Shown: positions 25,886 to 35,196 of the stretch, piece by piece
Position numbering within the stretch: the first letter of the stretch is position 1
Layout of the letters: every line of letters starts with the position of its first letter
Assembly (NCBI RefSeq): GCF_900176355.1
Contig: NZ_FWXI01000002.1
Coordinates: 150,788 to 214,787 of the forward strand
From: Sporomusa malonica
GTDB lineage: Bacteria > Bacillota > Negativicutes > Sporomusales > Sporomusaceae
Length of the DNA stretch: 64,000 bases
Direction: 5' to 3'
Made by a program: the position numbers and the translations under genes
The notes under the pieces: generated by a model
Told to the model about the DNA's origin: nothing
The model's database searches: none
What the model saw: the letters and a program-made list of their open reading frames with translations, nothing else

Positions 25886-26932
25886 ATGGACATTAAAGAC
25901 ATTTTGATTGACTTAGAAAACACGATGATAGAAGCGATGGCTGCTCTTGACAGAACATCAAAAAAGGTATTGTTTGTTGAACAAAATGGAATACTTGCTG
26001 CGGCAATAACAGACGGTGATATCAGAAGATGGATATTGAAGAAGGGCAATCTTGACGCCAAGGTCAAAGATATTGCAAATTTCAATCCTAAGTTTTTATA
26101 TGAAAAAGATAAAGCTATTGCAAAAGAATATATGCTAAAGGCAGTAGTGGAGGCATTACCTATAGTTGATGAAAATAAGAGAATACTTAATGTGGTTCTT
26201 TTGAATAACGATGGTATAGAGCCCAAAAAAGAGTTAAATATTCCAGTAATTATTATGGCGGGTGGGTTTGGTACAAGACTTCATCCTTATACAAAGATCC
26301 TTCCTAAACCGTTAATTCCTATAGGTGAGATTCCGATTGCAGAGCATATTATTAATAGGTTTCATCATTATAGTTGCAAGGACTTCTTCTTGATCGTGAA
26401 TCACAAGAAAAATATGATAAAAGCCTATTTTACTGAGATATCAAGGGATTATGAAATTACTTTTATCGATGAGGACAAGCCCCTTGGAACCGGTGGCGGA
26501 CTGAGCCTTTTAAAGGGACGTATTAATACAACTTTCATACTTTCCAACTGTGATATTATTATTGAGGAAGACTATGAAAAAATGTATCAGTACCACAAAA
26601 AAGAAAACAATTTGATTACTATGATTTGCTCTTTAAAGAATATCAAAATACCTTACGGTGTGATTGAAATAGGACAAAACGGTGCGATTGAGAGTATGAA
26701 AGAAAAACCGGAGTTGTCATTCTTTACTAATACCGGTTGCTACATCGTAGAACCTCGGGTAATTGAGGAGTTGGAAGAAGATAAAGCCATTGGCTTTCCT
26801 ACGATCATTGAAAGATATAAGAATGCCGGTGAAAAAATCGGCGTTTACCCTATCAGCGAGAATACATGGATGGATATGGGGCAGCTTGACGAATTGGAAG
26901 AAATGCGAAAAAGGCTGAACTGTGATGAATAA
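25886..26932 (+). CDS. ptmE: CBS-domain sugar-1-phosphate nucleotidyltransferase, PtmE-like
   Basis: 348 residues. Two N-terminal CBS motifs (about 1-115; AAITDGDIRRWILK, EALPIVDENKRIL) are followed by a nucleotidyltransferase domain with IIMAGGFGTRLHPYTKILPKPLIPIG split as GG.GTRL..T...PK (about 124-145), NCDIIIEEDY and NTGCYIVEP. In Campylobacter the CBS-containing PtmE is the guanylyltransferase that makes the GDP-amino-sugar entering the legionaminic pathway; I infer the same role from architecture and position between legC and legH. Nucleotide choice (GDP vs UDP) is not proven by sequence. Confidence 0.8.
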   Translation: MDIKDILIDLENTMIEAMAALDRTSKKVLFVEQNGILAAAITDGDIRRWILKKGNLDAKVKDIANFNPKFLYEKDKAIAKEYMLKAVVEALPIVDENKRILNVVLLNNDGIEPKKELNIPVIIMAGGFGTRLHPYTKILPKPLIPIGEIPIAEHIINRFHHYSCKDFFLIVNHKKNMIKAYFTEISRDYEITFIDEDKPLGTGGGLSLLKGRINTTFILSNCDIIIEEDYEKMYQYHKKENNLITMICSLKNIKIPYGVIEIGQNGAIESMKEKPELSFFTNTGCYIVEPRVIEELEEDKAIGFPTIIERYKNAGEKIGVYPISENTWMDMGQLDELEEMRKRLNCDE

Positions 26933-27569
26933 AAAACTGCTATTAATTGGTGGTGGTGGGCATTGTAAGTCTGTGTTGGATAGCCTTTTAAGTGCCAAGA
27001 CCTTTAATGAAATAGGAATAGTTGACGTAAAAGGAAGTGTCGGTAAATCAGTTTTAGAAATTCCTATTATAGGCTGTGACGATGACCTTGAGAAGCTGTA
27101 TCAGCATGGATATACCTATGCTTTTGTGTCGTTAGGTAGCGTTGGCAATCCTGTAATTCGCATAAAAATCTTCAATAAACTTGAAAGTATCGGATTTGGA
27201 ATACCAAATGTTATTGATCCAACTGCAACAGTTAGTAAACGAGCATCTTTAACATCTGGCATATACATTGGAAAAAATGTGGTGGTCAATGTTGGTACAT
27301 CCATCGGTAAAGGTGCTATTCTTAATACTTCTTCTACCATAGAGCATGAGTGCAGTATTGGAGAATTCGTACATATTTCGCCCGGCGCCGTTTTGTGCGG
27401 TGAAGTGCAAATCGGAGAGCATACGCATGTTGGTGCAAAAAGTGTAGTTAAGCAACAGGTAAAAATAGGTTCTAGAACGCTTATAGGAATGGGCAGTGTG
27501 GTATTGCATGATGTGGCGGCGAATACAGTCGCATACGGCAATCCGTGTAAGGAGGTAAGTACGCGATGA
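26925..27569 (+). CDS. legH: Sugar N-acetyltransferase, LegH/PglD family
   Basis: 214 residues. N-terminal nucleotide-sugar-binding Rossmann-like part (KLLLIGGGGHCKSVLD) and C-terminal left-handed beta-helix (GIYIGKNVVVNVGTSIGKGA, STIEHECSIGEFVHISPGAVLCG with catalytic His, AYGNPCKEV). It acetylates the 4-amino group made by LegC. ATG 26925 overlaps the ptmE stop by 8 bases; an adjacent GTG at 26922 is possible. Confidence 0.87.
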   Translation: MNKKLLLIGGGGHCKSVLDSLLSAKTFNEIGIVDVKGSVGKSVLEIPIIGCDDDLEKLYQHGYTYAFVSLGSVGNPVIRIKIFNKLESIGFGIPNVIDPTATVSKRASLTSGIYIGKNVVVNVGTSIGKGAILNTSSTIEHECSIGEFVHISPGAVLCGEVQIGEHTHVGAKSVVKQQVKIGSRTLIGMGSVVLHDVAANTVAYGNPCKEVSTR

Positions 27570-28561
27570 GCGTATATATCATTGCAGAAGCAGGTGTCAA
27601 CCATAACGGTAATCTCGAATTAGCCAAGAAGATGGTTTACAAAGCTAAGGAAGCAGGCGCTGACTGCATAAAATTTCAAACATTTGTGTCCAAAAATGTC
27701 GTTTCAAAGAATGCTAATAAGGCAGACTATCAGAAACAACAGACAAAAGCAGATGAGAGCCAATTAGCGATGTTGCAAAAGCTTGAGTTGACATTTAATG
27801 ATTTCGTTAAACTGAATAACTATTGCAAGGATCAAGGAATTCAATTCCTTTCCACACCTTTTGACTTTGATAGTATTGATTTTTTAGCAAGTCTTGATAT
27901 GGGAATATGGAAAATTCCGTCTGGTGAAATAACGAATCTCCCATATTTGGTTAAGATAGCCAAAATGCACAAGCCTATTATTATGTCAACAGGGATGAGT
28001 ACCATAAGCGAAATAGAAGATGCTATGAGCATATTACGAGAGAATGGTAGCGGTGAAATTACATTACTTCATTGCACCACTGAGTACCCTACACCATATA
28101 CAGATGTAAACTTAAAAGCTATGGATACTTTAAAGGAAAAGTTTAATGTACCAATAGGATATTCGGATCATACAAAAGGCATAGAGATTCCCGTTGCTGC
28201 AGCTGCAATAGGGGCCACCGTCATTGAGAAACATTTTACTTTAGATCGAAATATGGAAGGTCCTGACCATAAGGCAAGTTTGGAACCCTGTGAGTTAAAA
28301 GCTATGGTGAATGCTATTCGGAATACTGAACTGGCGATAGGCATTGCTGAGAAAAAAGTAACCGAATCAGAAAAAAAAAATATAGCTATTGCAAGAAAGA
28401 GCATAGTAGCCAGTCGCGACATAAAAAGAGGGGAAGTTTTCACTCCAGATAACCTAACGGTGAAAAGGCCAGGAAATGGTATTAGTCCAATGCGATGGTT
28501 TGAAGTGCTAGGGAAAACTGCAAAGTGTGATTTTGAAGAGGACGAATTGATAGTGGTATGA
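27566..28561 (+). CDS. legI: Legionaminate/sialate synthase (NeuB family)
   Basis: 331 residues. PEP-dependent condensation of the 6-carbon 2,4-diacetamido sugar to a nine-carbon nonulosonate. TIM-barrel N-terminus (YIIAEAGVNHNGNLELAKKM, FQTFVS, STPFDFDSIDFL, KIPSGEITNLP, LLHCTTEYPTP, GYSDHTKG, EKHFTLDRNMEGPDH) and C-terminal SAF/antifreeze-like domain (about 275-331; IVASRDIKRGEVFTPDNL, GNGISPM). All family landmarks are present. Overlaps legH by four bases. Confidence 0.92.
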   Translation: MSVYIIAEAGVNHNGNLELAKKMVYKAKEAGADCIKFQTFVSKNVVSKNANKADYQKQQTKADESQLAMLQKLELTFNDFVKLNNYCKDQGIQFLSTPFDFDSIDFLASLDMGIWKIPSGEITNLPYLVKIAKMHKPIIMSTGMSTISEIEDAMSILRENGSGEITLLHCTTEYPTPYTDVNLKAMDTLKEKFNVPIGYSDHTKGIEIPVAAAAIGATVIEKHFTLDRNMEGPDHKASLEPCELKAMVNAIRNTELAIGIAEKKVTESEKKNIAIARKSIVASRDIKRGEVFTPDNLTVKRPGNGISPMRWFEVLGKTAKCDFEEDELIVV

Positions 28562-29727
28562 GGAAGAAAATATGTATCTTAACAGCGACAAGAGCTGAAT
28601 TTGGCCTTCTTAAACCTGTCATTGTTAAACTAACGGGGGTGCCCGAGTTTGATGTGCGTGTTGCAGTAACAGGAACACATCTATCCCCGGAGTTTGGCAT
28701 GACTTACAAGGAAATTGAGAGAGAGGGGATCGCGATTGATGAAAAAATTGAGATTCTTTTAAGCGCAGATACCCCGACTGCGATCTCTAAATCAATGGGA
28801 TTGGCAATGATGAGTTTTGCTGAATATTTTGCCCGACTAGATCCAGATATACTGTTGGTTTTGGGTGATAGATATGAAACTTTGGCCGTTTGTTGTGCAG
28901 CTATGAATCAAAGAATAGCAATTGCGCACATGCATGGCGGCGAGACAACAGAAGGGGCGATCGATGAGTGTGTTCGGCATGCCATAACAAAAATGAGCTA
29001 TTTGCATTTCACCAGTACAAAGGAATACTGCAATAGAGTTATTCAGTTAGGTGAACAGCCAGATAGAGTGTTTTGTGTTGGCGCAACGGGAGTCGAAAAT
29101 ATCTATAAAGAGACATTGTTAACCAAGAAAGAATTGGAGAAGGATATTGGCTTTAAATTAGATAAGCCTTATGCGGTAGTAACCTTCCATCCGGTGACAC
29201 TGGAAAAAAATAAATCTGCAGAGCAGTTTCAATCGCTACTGCAAGTTTGTGAACAACATAAGGAAATGAATTTTTTATTTACTAAAGCTAATGCCGATTT
29301 AAATGGACGTATTATCAATCAGATGCTTGATGAGCATATCAAGGAACATGATAATCTATTTGCATTTGCATCGATGGGTGTAGTGCGATACTTAAGTGCA
29401 ATGAAATATTGTAAAGTGGTGATAGGCAATTCTTCAAGCGGAATTTTGGAAGCCCCAAGTTTGGGAGTACCAACAATTAATATAGGAGACCGCCAAAAAG
29501 GCAGAATACAGGCGGAAAGCATTATTAACTGCGAGCCGGTATCCGGCGAAATTGAGAAAGCTATGATTTTAGCACAAACCGATGAATTTAAAACTAGAGC
29601 CCGCAACTCTGTCAATCCATACGGTGATGGAAATACGTCAGAAAAAATCGTTGAAAAGTTAAAAGAGTTTTTATTGAACGATAAAATTGATTTGAAGAAG
29701 AAATTTTATAACTGCGAGGTGATATGA
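28558..29727 (+). CDS. legG: Hydrolysing NDP-sugar 2-epimerase (NeuC/LegG)
   Basis: 389 residues, GT-B fold. Removes the nucleotide and inverts C2 to give the free 2,4-diacetamido-trideoxy-mannose for LegI. Signatures: ATRAEFGLLKPVI, LVLGDRYETLA, AIAHMHGGETTEGAIDE, VTFHPVTLEKN, VIGNSSSGILEAPSLGVPTINIGDRQKGR. Four-base overlap with legI. The NeuC-type hydrolysing enzyme distinguishes this from the pseudaminic pathway, which uses PseG. Confidence 0.92.
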   Translation: MRKKICILTATRAEFGLLKPVIVKLTGVPEFDVRVAVTGTHLSPEFGMTYKEIEREGIAIDEKIEILLSADTPTAISKSMGLAMMSFAEYFARLDPDILLVLGDRYETLAVCCAAMNQRIAIAHMHGGETTEGAIDECVRHAITKMSYLHFTSTKEYCNRVIQLGEQPDRVFCVGATGVENIYKETLLTKKELEKDIGFKLDKPYAVVTFHPVTLEKNKSAEQFQSLLQVCEQHKEMNFLFTKANADLNGRIINQMLDEHIKEHDNLFAFASMGVVRYLSAMKYCKVVIGNSSSGILEAPSLGVPTINIGDRQKGRIQAESIINCEPVSGEIEKAMILAQTDEFKTRARNSVNPYGDGNTSEKIVEKLKEFLLNDKIDLKKKFYNCEVI

Positions 29728-29728
29728 T

Positions 29729-30703
29729 ATGAGGGTTGCAGTTCTTGGCTTAGGCTCAATGGGAAACAGAAGAATCCGATTAATTAGCAAATATAGTGAA
29801 ACAATACAAATAGTTGGAGTGGATATCAATGAAGAACGCAGAAGAAAATGCGAATTAGAATATGGAGTAGAAACTTTTTGTAGTTTAACGGATGCGGCGC
29901 ACATTGATTGCGCCTTTGTTTGCACAGGACCTTTATCGCATAGTGAAATTATTATGCAATGTTTGAAACAGGGAATACATGTATTTAGTGAATTGAATTT
30001 AGTAGTTGATGGCTATGAAGATAATATTGCCCTAGCGAAGCAAAAGGAACTAGTTTTATTCATGTCTTCAACATTTTTATATAGGGATGAGATTAAGCAG
30101 ATTAAGAATTCAATGCAACAAGCGAATTGTATGCTTAACTATACATATCATATCGGTCAGTATCTACCAGATTGGCATCCATGGGAAAGTTATAAAGATT
30201 TCTTTGTCGGCAATAAGCGTTCAAATGGATGTCGAGAAATATTTGCTATTGAACTTCCGTGGTTATCGGAGCTGTTTGGTGATATTGTCGAGGTTAATGT
30301 ATTAAAGAGTAAAATGAGTAATTTAGATATAAATTATGATGATAACTACTTAGTACTCATCCAACATGCATCTGGATATAAAGGAACTTTAGCTGTTGAT
30401 GTAGTATCACGAAAAGCGGTTAGAAATCTAGAGGTATTCGGAGAGCACCTTTATCTCCATTGGGATGGATCTCCAACCGGATTATATGTATATGATTTTG
30501 AAGCAAAGGTTGATGTTAATATCCAAGCATATGTAGAGATTGATCAACTTGATAATTATAGCGGGTTTATCGTCGAGAATGCCTATTTAAATGAAGTTAT
30601 CTCTTTTTTTGACGCGATCACAGAAAAGAAAATGCCAGTCTATAGTTTTGAAAAGGATAAAGAAATTCTAAAAATTATAGATAGAATTGAAGGCTTGACA
30701 TGA
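29729..30703 (+). CDS. Gfo/Idh/MocA-family protein lacking the EKP lysine
   Basis: 324 residues. Rossmann VAVLGLGSMGNRRI is intact, but where the family has EKP this protein reads HVFSELNLVVDG, so the usual catalytic Lys is missing. The rest of the fold is conserved (YHIGQYLPDWHPWE, EVFGEHLYLHWDG). It overlaps the next gene, which has an intact motif, by four bases. It may be a non-catalytic partner or a differently working enzyme (inference). Ribosome site GAGGTGAT. Confidence 0.78.
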   Translation: MRVAVLGLGSMGNRRIRLISKYSETIQIVGVDINEERRRKCELEYGVETFCSLTDAAHIDCAFVCTGPLSHSEIIMQCLKQGIHVFSELNLVVDGYEDNIALAKQKELVLFMSSTFLYRDEIKQIKNSMQQANCMLNYTYHIGQYLPDWHPWESYKDFFVGNKRSNGCREIFAIELPWLSELFGDIVEVNVLKSKMSNLDINYDDNYLVLIQHASGYKGTLAVDVVSRKAVRNLEVFGEHLYLHWDGSPTGLYVYDFEAKVDVNIQAYVEIDQLDNYSGFIVENAYLNEVISFFDAITEKKMPVYSFEKDKEILKIIDRIEGLT

Positions 30704-31647
30704 ATAAAGTATATAAAATTGGGGTGATTGGGCTTGGTTCAATTGGCATCAGGCATATACAAAACATTGCGTCTGTTTTAAAAGAACGAGGCAGCCTGAA
30801 TACAATTGATTTGATCAGAAGCGGAACAGGCAAGGAACCAGGAAAAGAAGTCATTCAACATGTCAGCCAAATATTTAATTCTTGCGATCCAGTTCCAGAC
30901 GACTATGATGTAATTTTCGTTACAAATCCTACGCATTTACATTTTGAAACAATACAAAAATTCGTTTCGAAGACTAAGCATATGTTTATTGAAAAACCGG
31001 TATTTAACACAACAGAGGTCTCTTTAAATGCATTACATCTAAAAGATAGTAGTATATATTATGTGGCTTGCCCTTTAAGATATACCCATGTAATTCAATA
31101 TCTTAAACATCTATGCGATTTAAAGAAAATTTATTGCGCTAGAGTTATTTGTTCCAGTTATTTGCCGAATTGGAGACCAGACCAAGATTACCGGAATACC
31201 TACAGCGCTCATAAAAAGCAAGGTGGCGGAGCTTCTATTGACTTGATACATGAATGGGATTATCTGTGTTACTTATTTGGCCCCCCAGATAAGGTGCTGA
31301 ACATAAGGGGGACTTTTTCCAATTTGGAAATCGACAGTGATGACTTATCTATATATATCGCAAAGTACGCTGATATGGCTATAGAAGTTCACTTAGATTA
31401 TTTTGGACGTAAAACAATAAGAGAAATTCAGATATTTACAGAAGAGGATACCATTATTGGGGATATTGCAAACAGTGAAATACGATATTTGATGAGTGGT
31501 GAAGTTATTTCCTTTAACGAACAAAGAAATGATTTCCAGCGTAATGAAATAGCACATTTCTTTGATATAGTGGAAGGAGTAGCTGTTAATGATAATGATA
31601 TACCAACTGCTTTTAGAACTCTTCATATAGCGAGGGAGGGAAAGTGA
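30700..31647 (+). CDS. Gfo/Idh/MocA-family oxidoreductase
   Basis: 315 residues. N-terminal IGVIGLGSIGIRHIQNI, canonical MFIEKPVFN (EKP), YVACPLRYTHVIQYL, SYLPNWRPDQDYRNTYSAHKKQGGGASIDLIHEWDYLCYLFG with the family His. The SYLPNWRP element parallels YLPDWHPW in the partner upstream, so the two are paralogues from one pair. Position between legG and legF suggests action on the nonulosonate or its precursor. Substrate unknown. Confidence 0.83.
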   Translation: MNKVYKIGVIGLGSIGIRHIQNIASVLKERGSLNTIDLIRSGTGKEPGKEVIQHVSQIFNSCDPVPDDYDVIFVTNPTHLHFETIQKFVSKTKHMFIEKPVFNTTEVSLNALHLKDSSIYYVACPLRYTHVIQYLKHLCDLKKIYCARVICSSYLPNWRPDQDYRNTYSAHKKQGGGASIDLIHEWDYLCYLFGPPDKVLNIRGTFSNLEIDSDDLSIYIAKYADMAIEVHLDYFGRKTIREIQIFTEEDTIIGDIANSEIRYLMSGEVISFNEQRNDFQRNEIAHFFDIVEGVAVNDNDIPTAFRTLHIAREGK

Positions 31648-32429
31648 AAGTGAAGATATTATTTACTATTTGCGGTAGAAGTGGTTCTAAGGGGATTAAG
31701 AATAAAAACTTGAAAGATTTTTTAGGTTACCCATTACCATTTTATACGATATCCGCAATTGATTTGTATAAAAAGCGAAATCCGGATGTTTATTGTGATA
31801 CAGTGCTAAATACTGACAGCGCAGACCTTATTCAAATGTTTAAAGAGCGTCTGAATTTTGAGGTTGATATCATTGAAAGAGATCCATTGCTTGGACTAGA
31901 TAATACCCCGAAAGTAGCGGTTATACTAAACTGCTTGGATGTAATGAAACAGCGTAAGACTATTAATTACGATATGGTTATTGATTTGGATATAACCTCA
32001 CCATTGAGGACTATAGTAGATATTAGCAATCTTATCCAAAAGAAGATGAAATCTAATGCTGATGTAATTTTTTCTGTAACTGATTCAAGACGAAATCCAT
32101 ATTTCAATATGGTCAAGAAAACTGGAAATGGCTATAAACGTGTTATTGATTCAGTATTTAATTCAAGGCAGGAAGCACCCGAGATATTTGATATGAATGC
32201 TTCGTTGTATGCATATTCCCCAGCGTTTCTTGAGAGCGGCAAGGGAATATTTGAAGGAATATGCGATGTGATAACGATGTTAGACACCGCGGTTTTGGAC
32301 TTGGATAATGAGAATGATTTTGAACTGATGCAAGTTATAGCAGGATATTTGTTTGAAAAGTATCCTGTATTTTGGGAAGTGAGAGATAATATTATTAAAT
32401 TTAGTAATGTTATAAAAACTACGCCCTAA
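31644..32429 (+). CDS. legF: CMP-nonulosonate cytidylyltransferase (NeuA/LegF)
   Basis: 259-261 residues (GTG 31644 or GTG 31650; GAGGGAGG at 31632 fits both, better the second). Activates the nonulosonate as the CMP-sugar used by transferases. N-terminal TICGRSGSKGIKNKNLKDF carries the R-S-G-S-K-G nucleotide loop, then DLDITSPLRT, VTDSRRNPYFNMV. The start overlaps the preceding oxidoreductase. It ends the leg module; 170 bases without a gene follow. Confidence 0.88.
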   Translation: MKVKILFTICGRSGSKGIKNKNLKDFLGYPLPFYTISAIDLYKKRNPDVYCDTVLNTDSADLIQMFKERLNFEVDIIERDPLLGLDNTPKVAVILNCLDVMKQRKTINYDMVIDLDITSPLRTIVDISNLIQKKMKSNADVIFSVTDSRRNPYFNMVKKTGNGYKRVIDSVFNSRQEAPEIFDMNASLYAYSPAFLESGKGIFEGICDVITMLDTAVLDLDNENDFELMQVIAGYLFEKYPVFWEVRDNIIKFSNVIKTTP

Positions 32430-32599
32430 TCAATATTTTATTAATGTGCTTGGAAAGCAGTATAAGAATGGTAAGAGTGATGGCACCGAAGAATTATTTA
32501 ACTTTAGATGATTCCGATTATAAGATATTGCTACTTGTTGTAAGTAGGTATTTAGAATATATAATCTAATTTATTAATTATAATTGAAGGGGCGGAATT

Positions 32600-33976
32600 A
32601 TGAGCTTATATGAGAAGATAGTAAATAGAGATGAGAAAATTTCAATAATTGGCTTAGGTTATGTCGGCATGCCTATAGCAGTTAGCTTTGCCAAGAAGGC
32701 TGACGTTATTGGGTATGACGTCAGTACAGCTAAGATTGAGTTGTATAAATCAGGCATTGATCCAACTAAAGAAGTTGGAAACGAAGTTATTAAAAATACA
32801 ACTTTAGAATTCACATCAGATGAAACAAAGCTTAGAGAAGCAAAGTTCCATATTGTAGCAGTGCCAACTCCTGTAAATGCGGACCACACCCCAGACCTTA
32901 ATCCTGTGAAATCTGCAAGCTGTATATTAGGTAGAAATCTTACCAAAGGTTCTATCGTAGTTTATGAATCTACAGTTTATCCTGGAGTTACGGAGGACAT
33001 ATGTGTTCCCATCCTAGAGAAAGAGTCAGGTTTGAAGTGTGGGGTGGACTTTAGCGTTGGTTACTCCCCAGAACGTGTAAATCCTGGTGACAAAATACAT
33101 AGGCTGGAGACAATTGTGAAAATTGTTTCTGGAATTAATGAATATAGCCTAGACACTGCAGCTAAGGTTTACGAGTTAGTAGTAGAAGCCGGCGTATATA
33201 GGGCTGAAAGCATAAAAGTTGCAGAGGCAGCTAAAGTTATTGAAAATTCTCAGCGTGATATAAATATTGCTTTCATGAACGAACTCTCCATCATCTTTAA
33301 CAAGCTGGGCATTGATACTAAGGCTGTACTTGAAGCAGCAGGAACAAAATGGAACTTCTTAAAATTCTACCCTGGTTTAGTTGGCGGTCACTGTATTGGT
33401 GTTGACCCATACTATCTCACATATAAGGCCGAAGAAATGGGTTACCACTCGCAAATTATCCTTTCGGGAAGACGAATTAATGATGAGATGGGAAAATATG
33501 TTGCTGAAAATACAGTCAAAAAGATGATTCAAGCCAACAAACAAATAAAGGGAGCTAAGGTGGCTATACTCGGCATCACGTTTAAAGAAAACTGCCCCGA
33601 TAGTAGAAATACCAAAGTTGTAGATATCATTCAAGAGTTAAAGGAGTACGGTGTTCAGGTGCAAGTAGTAGACCCTGTTGCTAATATAGAAGAAGTAAAG
33701 GAAGAATATGGTATTGATTTATATAGACTAGAAGATACCAAAGATGTCGATGCAGTTGTTGTAACTGTAGCCCACAATGAATTTACGGCATTACAGCTAG
33801 AAGATCTAAAGGCGTTATATAAAGTTGGTAATTTATCTGACATTGATGCTTTACAAGAGGTAACTGCAACTCTTGATGAGGATTGTGATAGCACCAAGCT
33901 GGTTTTAATTGATGTAAAGGGTATTTATGATCATACGAAAGCAGAGGATATGAACTATTTATACTGGAGGCTGTAA
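32600..33976 (+). CDS. tviB: UDP-HexNAc 6-dehydrogenase (TviB/WbpO/VipA type)
   Basis: 458 residues. Oxidises C6 of UDP-GlcNAc/GalNAc to the uronate. N-terminal SIIGLGYVGMPIAVSFAKKADVIGYD, PTPVN, VVYESTVYPGVTE, SPERVNPGD, catalytic-Cys segment LVGGHCIGVDPYYLTYKAEE and the C-terminal ILGITFKENCPDSRNTK. The GHCIGVDPYY form is typical of the WbpO/VipA branch and differs from the Ugd at 37.4 kb. Ribosome site GAAGGGGCGG. Directly followed by its usual partner epimerase. Confidence 0.9.
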   Translation: MSLYEKIVNRDEKISIIGLGYVGMPIAVSFAKKADVIGYDVSTAKIELYKSGIDPTKEVGNEVIKNTTLEFTSDETKLREAKFHIVAVPTPVNADHTPDLNPVKSASCILGRNLTKGSIVVYESTVYPGVTEDICVPILEKESGLKCGVDFSVGYSPERVNPGDKIHRLETIVKIVSGINEYSLDTAAKVYELVVEAGVYRAESIKVAEAAKVIENSQRDINIAFMNELSIIFNKLGIDTKAVLEAAGTKWNFLKFYPGLVGGHCIGVDPYYLTYKAEEMGYHSQIILSGRRINDEMGKYVAENTVKKMIQANKQIKGAKVAILGITFKENCPDSRNTKVVDIIQELKEYGVQVQVVDPVANIEEVKEEYGIDLYRLEDTKDVDAVVVTVAHNEFTALQLEDLKALYKVGNLSDIDALQEVTATLDEDCDSTKLVLIDVKGIYDHTKAEDMNYLYWRL

Positions 33977-33977
33977 A

Positions 33978-34952
33978 GTGAGTGATATTGAATATAACTT
34001 TCCTGAAAATACGAAATTTCTCGTTACTGGGGGGGCCGGTTTTATCGGCTCAAACCTTGTCGAAGCAATACTAAAACTTGGCTTTCAGGTAAGGGTTCTT
34101 GATAACTTTTCCACAGGAAAAGAAGAAAACATAAAAGAATTTTATCAACATCCTAACTTTGAATTACATAGAGGGGATCTAAGAAGCTTAGACGAGTGTC
34201 AGAAAGCTTGCAGGGGAATGAACTATGTATTGCACCAGGCTGCATTGGGCTCGGTGCCAAGATCGATTGATGATCCTATAACTTCTAATAACGTCAATGT
34301 ATGTGGTACGTTAAATATACTGACTGCTGCAAGAGATCAAATGGTAAAGCGATTTGTATTTGCATCATCTTCTTCAGTATATGGGGACGAGCCTAATTTA
34401 CCTAAAACAGAAGATCGAATTGGAAAACCTCTTTCGCCCTATGCTATCACAAAAAGGGCAAAAGAGATGTACGCTAGGAATTTTTATGAGATATACGGGT
34501 TACCAACAATAGGATTAAGATATTTTAATGTATTCGGTAAAAAGCAAGACTCTACATCTGCTTATGCAGCCGTTATCCCGAAGTTCGTAAAGGCTCTTAT
34601 CAATAATGAAGCTCCAATAATCCATGGAGATGGAAGACAATCTAGAGACTTTACTTATATTGAAAATGTCATACAAGCGAATCTAAAGGCTTGTTTGGTA
34701 GGAGCAGAAGCCTTTGGTGAAGTTTTTAATATTGCCTTTGGCGGTAGAGAGTATTTGATAGATTTATATCATAAAATTGCTAGTCTATTAGAGAAGGATA
34801 TTGAACCTAGTTATGGACCTTCTAGAGCCGGGGATGTTAAACATTCTAATGCCGATATCACTAAGGCAAGGAAAATATTAAATTATAATCCCCAGTATGA
34901 TTTAATTAGCGGGTTAGAGATGGCAATTGATTGGTATAGAGAGAATATTTAA
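33978..34952 (+). CDS. tviC: UDP-HexNAc(A) 4-epimerase (TviC/WbpP type)
   Basis: 324 residues. Extended SDR: FLVTGGAGFIGSNLVEA at about 13-29, DNFSTGKEENI, LHQAALGSVPRSIDDP, SSSSVYGDEPNLPK, SPYAITKRAKEMYA (YxxxK), RYFNVFGKKQDSTSAYAAVIP. The SVPRSIDDP and QDSTSAYAAVIP elements are those of WbpP/TviC UDP-HexNAc epimerases. GTG 33978 starts one base after the dehydrogenase stop, with GGAGG upstream. The pair would make UDP-GalNAcA. A weak hairpin (AACAGCT...AGCTGT with T-rich loop, 34980-35008) follows. Confidence 0.9.
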   Translation: MSDIEYNFPENTKFLVTGGAGFIGSNLVEAILKLGFQVRVLDNFSTGKEENIKEFYQHPNFELHRGDLRSLDECQKACRGMNYVLHQAALGSVPRSIDDPITSNNVNVCGTLNILTAARDQMVKRFVFASSSSVYGDEPNLPKTEDRIGKPLSPYAITKRAKEMYARNFYEIYGLPTIGLRYFNVFGKKQDSTSAYAAVIPKFVKALINNEAPIIHGDGRQSRDFTYIENVIQANLKACLVGAEAFGEVFNIAFGGREYLIDLYHKIASLLEKDIEPSYGPSRAGDVKHSNADITKARKILNYNPQYDLISGLEMAIDWYRENI

Positions 34953-35196
34953 GAAGCAAGTCAGAACTTTGTAATGACCCAACAGCTTAAACATTTTTTA
35001 GCTGTAAATTTGAAAGCATTTTTTAGTATATAAATTTAAAACTAATTCATTCGTGATGATTACTTAAATACGGTATTGGGAAAAAATCACTCAACCAATA
35101 TTGTGGCAATTCATTTGGCTAGTCTAATATTAGGGTGTGGCAGATGAATATTAAAGCGTTATTTAATTGTTGTGTTTTGGGAGGGGGACCATTAAT

